This document shows positions 61,466-64,000 of a DNA stretch of 64,000 nucleotides, piece after piece. Source of the stretch: CAWUKT01 sp963923035 (lineage in GTDB: Bacteria > Bacteroidota > Bacteroidia > J057 > JADKCL01); contig CAWUKT010000021.1 in the NCBI GenBank assembly GCA_963923035.1, forward strand, positions 1 through 64,000, in the 5' to 3' direction. Numbering within the stretch: position 1 is the stretch's first letter; every line of letters begins with the position of its first letter. A program made the position numbers and the translations under genes. Below the pieces are notes generated by a model. That model had not been told where the DNA came from. It saw only the letters and a list, made by a program, of their open reading frames with translations, and searched no databases.

Positions 61466-61990
61466 ATGGACATTAGCTCGTTTAGAGTTGTAGGTATCTA
61501 CTGTGACTTAAATACATCTGGTCTCGGTATCACAACTCACCTAACAATGAAAGGCGTACTTGAGAAGGTACAAAGCCATTTTCATGAATTCACATTCTCT
61601 CAAAGGGATAGTCATATAAAACTTGGATATCGGTTTAATCACAACTCAAGAAAACCTGTATTTGCTTCCCATCGCCCCTCCGAAGGAAATAGGGAAATTA
61701 ACGCCTATTTGCAGGTCCCTCAAAAGACCCCGGCTCCAATTTGGGATTTTGCGATTACCCTATGTTATCGGCTTGGGGGCCGTGACACCTTTACCGAACT
61801 CACGGTATATCCTCCCCAGTTTGACTCTGAGAAGTTGCAGGATATTATTGATAGGGATAGCCGCCCCTGGGCAAGTCAGATTAAAATTACTCAGGTAAAA
61901 ATCGATATTCGGCCTGTGGCAAAGGTTTTGAATTACAATGGTTTAGCTTCTCTTGTAGAAGGATTTAAATCTAATTCCCCAGCTAATTAA
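61466..61990 (+). CDS. Hypothetical protein in an AT-rich insert
   Basis: A 174-residue protein of no recognised family, with no signal peptide or membrane segment. I start it at the ATG giving MDISSFRVVGIYCDL; a GTG 15 codons upstream is also possible. Visible features are mixed alpha/beta with strands such as INAYLQVPQ, WDFAITLCYRL, FTELTVYPP and SQIKITQVKIDIRPVAKVL. Its base composition is much AT-richer than the flanking genes. It forms a pair with the next gene, 21 bp downstream, and both may have been acquired together. Confidence 0.65.
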   Translation: MDISSFRVVGIYCDLNTSGLGITTHLTMKGVLEKVQSHFHEFTFSQRDSHIKLGYRFNHNSRKPVFASHRPSEGNREINAYLQVPQKTPAPIWDFAITLCYRLGGRDTFTELTVYPPQFDSEKLQDIIDRDSRPWASQIKITQVKIDIRPVAKVLNYNGLASLVEGFKSNSPAN

Positions 61991-62011
61991 ACCCCATAAA
62001 AAACACTCAGT

Positions 62012-62476
62012 ATGTCAGCATTTGATTACTTCCTGTCTGTAGACGGTTTAAGATTTTATTCTAGGATTTTTTCCGATAAGAAACCTCATTTCACAGTGAG
62101 GGAGCTTATTGATGACTTCAAACAGCAAGGTTTAAGTTACACCACGACTCGTAGCGGAGATCTCAAAAGAATAGAGTTTAATGGGCATGCCCTGGATGCC
62201 GGAACTCCCTTTGGAAGCCTGACCAACGTCTGGCAGTTTTATCGTTACGGCAATGTAAGAGGTTATAACGAGCCTTTTTTTCGACTCTATACAGATCGTG
62301 TTAATTATAGGAACTGTTATTTAAACAGAAATGACCCGGTACGTCCTGTGAGCCCCGGGCTTATTCGTCAAGCCGACCAATTTGGCGTCCTGTTTCGACT
62401 CGTTCCGATTCGAATTTCTCCTCAGGCTTACCATCTCCGCTTCGGAGAGTATCCTGAAGGATACGAACCTGAATAA
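62012..62476 (+). CDS. Hypothetical protein in an AT-rich insert
   Basis: A 154-residue protein, not recognised. The beginning MSAFDYFLSVDGLRFYSRIF and ELIDDFKQQGLSYTTTRSGDLKRIEFNG read like a small alpha/beta fold. The C-terminal half is rich in Arg, Tyr and Asn (RLYTDRVNYRNCYLNRNDP). No export signal. It shares the AT-rich composition of the gene before it, and a hairpin at 62520-62543 follows. A two-gene cassette such as toxin/immunity or defence is possible but not supported by any motif. Confidence 0.65.
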   Translation: MSAFDYFLSVDGLRFYSRIFSDKKPHFTVRELIDDFKQQGLSYTTTRSGDLKRIEFNGHALDAGTPFGSLTNVWQFYRYGNVRGYNEPFFRLYTDRVNYRNCYLNRNDPVRPVSPGLIRQADQFGVLFRLVPIRISPQAYHLRFGEYPEGYEPE

Positions 62477-62519
62477 GAAAAAATAACCCAACCGTTCTTT
62501 CCCGAAAAACCCTTTTCCT

Positions 62520-62543
62520 CCGGCGCGGCATTCACCGCGCCGG
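62520..62543. terminator. GC hairpin after the AT-rich gene pair
   Basis: Perfect 9-bp stem CCGGCGCGG/CCGCGCCGG with loop CATTCA, 44 bp past the stop at 62476. There is no T-run, so termination is uncertain. Confidence 0.5.
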
Positions 62544-62654
62544 TGGCATTTCTCCCCATTCCATCGACAAACACCCCGAAGCCAGCGACATAACCCTCCG
62601 ATCTGTCTGTTTTTTCCTAGCTTTTCCTTTTTAGGATCAAAAGGAGACTAGGAT

Positions 62655-64000
62655 ATGGAAGACAGCAAACTCGTCTACTTCCTCCGGCGGCTCAGCCGGA
62701 AGGAACGGCAAGAATTCAACCACTATGTCGCCTCGCCCCTGTTCAACGAGCGGGATACACTGCGCAGATTGTTGGAGGTGATCGAGGCTGAATTTGTCAG
62801 GGGGAAGGGGAAAATGACCCGGGAAGAGGTCTACCGGGCGGTTCACGGCGACAAGCCGTTCAAGGACGGCAGCCTGCGCACCCAGCTGAGCCACCTGTTC
62901 CGCCTGCTGCGGGACTTCCTGGCGTTTACCCGTTTTCGGGAGGAAACGACCCTGAAGGAACGGCTGCTCTTGCAGCGCCTCAACGACCTCAACGACCACC
63001 GCTATTTCCCCAGCTTGTACCAAAAGGCGGTCAAATCACTCCACAAGGAACAGCTCAATGCTTCCGATCACTTCTTCGAGTTGACGGTGTTGGAGGAGGA
63101 AATGGACCGGCACCTTTTCCTGCGGGGCAAGCGGCAGGACCGCGGGCTCATGTTGGAAGCCGTCACCCACGTGGGGTACAGCTTTTTGGTCCGCGCCTTT
63201 CGCTACCAGCTCCGGCTGCTCAACCTGGTGGACAATGTGGAGGAGGTTCCCCGGCCCGAGTTCATCGAGGTGGCCATTGACTTTCTGCGCCAAAACCAGC
63301 TCAGTTTCCCCCTCGTCCTGCAATTGTACTACCGTTTCCTCAAAGCCTTCTCCCACCCCGAGCAGCTTACCTTGTTCAATGAGGCCCGGGAAGCCCTGGA
63401 CGCCTGCCATGCCGAACTGCCGGCCTTAAATGTTCGGGAATTGTACCTGAATGCACTCAACTTCGGGGCCCGCCGCCTCAATGGGGGCGATTCAGACTTT
63501 CTCCCCCAGGTATTTGAGCTGTACCGGCAAATGCTGGACCTGGAAATCCTCCAGGTGGAAGGACGCTTGTCCCCTTACCACTGCAAGAACATCGTGACGG
63601 TCGCTCTTCGCATGAAGAAATTCACCTGGGTCGAGACCTTTTTGAAGACCTGGGAAAACAAAATCTATCCCGATCACATGGGGAATTGCTACCATTACAA
63701 CCGGGGCATGGTACATTTTTTTCAAGGACAATGGGAGCGGGGGGAAAAGCACTTTAACCAGGTTTTGCAGAATTACCAGGACATCTACTACGGCCTCAAT
63801 TCCCGGGGATATTTGCTCCAGATCTACTACGAGACCGGCCAAATTGAGAGCCTGGAGTCCCAGATGAATGCGTTTCGGATGTTTCTTCAGCGGACCGAAG
63901 AACTGACGGTGCGGCGGAGACGTCAGTACATCTCCTTCATCAACCACCTCCGTCGCCTGATCAACTGCGGGCCGGGGGACCGGGAGCGGATAGAGAAATT
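62655..64000 (+). CDS. Helical-repeat hypothetical protein (partial, runs off the window)
   Basis: At least 448 residues; the frame is still open at the end of the window. It starts MEDSKLVYFLRRLSRKERQEFNHYVASPLFNERDTLRRLLEVIE, which is the opening of a Bacteroidota family of all-helical proteins ([LF]SxxExxxFxx[FY][LV]xSPxFN). The rest is regular helices with TPR-like spacing (YHYNRGMVHFFQGQWERGEKHFNQVLQNY). No signal peptide. A Shine-Dalgarno-like AAGGAG at 62641-62646, 8 bases before the ATG, supports this start and is unusual in this group. Function is unknown. Confidence 0.85.
   Translation, partial: MEDSKLVYFLRRLSRKERQEFNHYVASPLFNERDTLRRLLEVIEAEFVRGKGKMTREEVYRAVHGDKPFKDGSLRTQLSHLFRLLRDFLAFTRFREETTLKERLLLQRLNDLNDHRYFPSLYQKAVKSLHKEQLNASDHFFELTVLEEEMDRHLFLRGKRQDRGLMLEAVTHVGYSFLVRAFRYQLRLLNLVDNVEEVPRPEFIEVAIDFLRQNQLSFPLVLQLYYRFLKAFSHPEQLTLFNEAREALDACHAELPALNVRELYLNALNFGARRLNGGDSDFLPQVFELYRQMLDLEILQVEGRLSPYHCKNIVTVALRMKKFTWVETFLKTWENKIYPDHMGNCYHYNRGMVHFFQGQWERGEKHFNQVLQNYQDIYYGLNSRGYLLQIYYETGQIESLESQMNAFRMFLQRTEELTVRRRRQYISFINHLRRLINCGPGDRERIEK

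Noticed and set aside
62637..63947. Three minus-strand frames near the right edge
   Set aside because: They are opposite a continuous plus-strand gene that starts at 62655 and stays open to the end of the window, with family-like sequence and an AAGGAG ribosome site.

Overview
The window looks like chromosome of a fairly GC-rich gliding-type Bacteroidota, most likely in or near the Saprospiria (Lewinella-like). Supporting marks are a type IX secretion (T9SS) type B adhesin next to a PorP/SprF-family outer-membrane protein, a second secreted protein with SprB repeats and a T9SS type A-like tail, lipoproteins with WG/YARHG and FISUMP domains, CPXCG, DUF3810 and DUF2306 family proteins, and Bacteroidota-type promoters (TAnnTTTG, often only 3-5 bases before the start codon). 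No rRNA, tRNA, CRISPR array, insertion sequence or prophage was recognised. The genus is an inference. LAYOUT. 1-5.9 kb: an intergenic repeat array, an unknown 409-residue protein, a CNNM/CBS membrane protein, and lipoprotein, YceI, CPXCG and acyl-CoA-binding genes. 6-13.2 kb: proline dehydrogenase, an SDR with an AraC regulator, a Uma2 nuclease-fold protein, a class 3 lipase, and a metallophosphoesterase coupled to a fibre-like beta-repeat protein. 13.5-22.5 kb: a SprB-repeat adhesin, a second repeat array, DUF434, an aldo/keto reductase, a gpmI - secreted protein - crcB chain joined by ATGA overlaps, and a DUF3810 putative metallopeptidase. 22.7-26.8 kb: succinate dehydrogenase sdhCAB with a well-formed promoter. 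26.8-28.9 kb: a quinone-reductase/peroxiredoxin pair divergent from a LysR regulator, with a palindrome between them. 29-35.2 kb: a tightly packed minus-strand operon (DUF885 peptidase, zinc-ribbon membrane protein, small membrane protein, PhoD-like phosphatase), an epimerase broken by an in-frame stop, and an AraC regulator. 35.3-44.2 kb: tex, a degenerate receiver protein, two large paralogous asparagine-rich proteins, fabI and DUF2306. 44.2-50.7 kb: two WG/YARHG lipoproteins, then an HTTM membrane protein with a radical SAM enzyme. 50.8-61.2 kb: S41 peptidase, FISUMP lipoprotein, the best-ordered repeat array, TetR regulator, the giant T9SS adhesin and its PorP/SprF partner. 61.2-64 kb: an AT-rich insert with two unknown genes and a gene that runs off the window. 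MOST NOTABLE. (1) At least three, probably four, gene-free loci carry degenerate arrays with a 21-22 bp period, close to two DNA helical turns. The array at 52.95-53.20 kb is organised as four 64-bp higher-order units. (2) Two adjacent paralogous asparagine-rich proteins (691 and about 741 residues) share an N-terminal leader (RSMAPPxFQL ... PPVQAK) and a conserved core (GTRPDIVL, WLDITASNSxGHINxKAGGW, FAVEVxYPS). They resemble contractile-injection-system cargo with a possible nuclease-like fold; this is a hypothesis. Starts were moved downstream of the longest reading frame where signal peptides, family length or promoter position argued for it; each entry says so.
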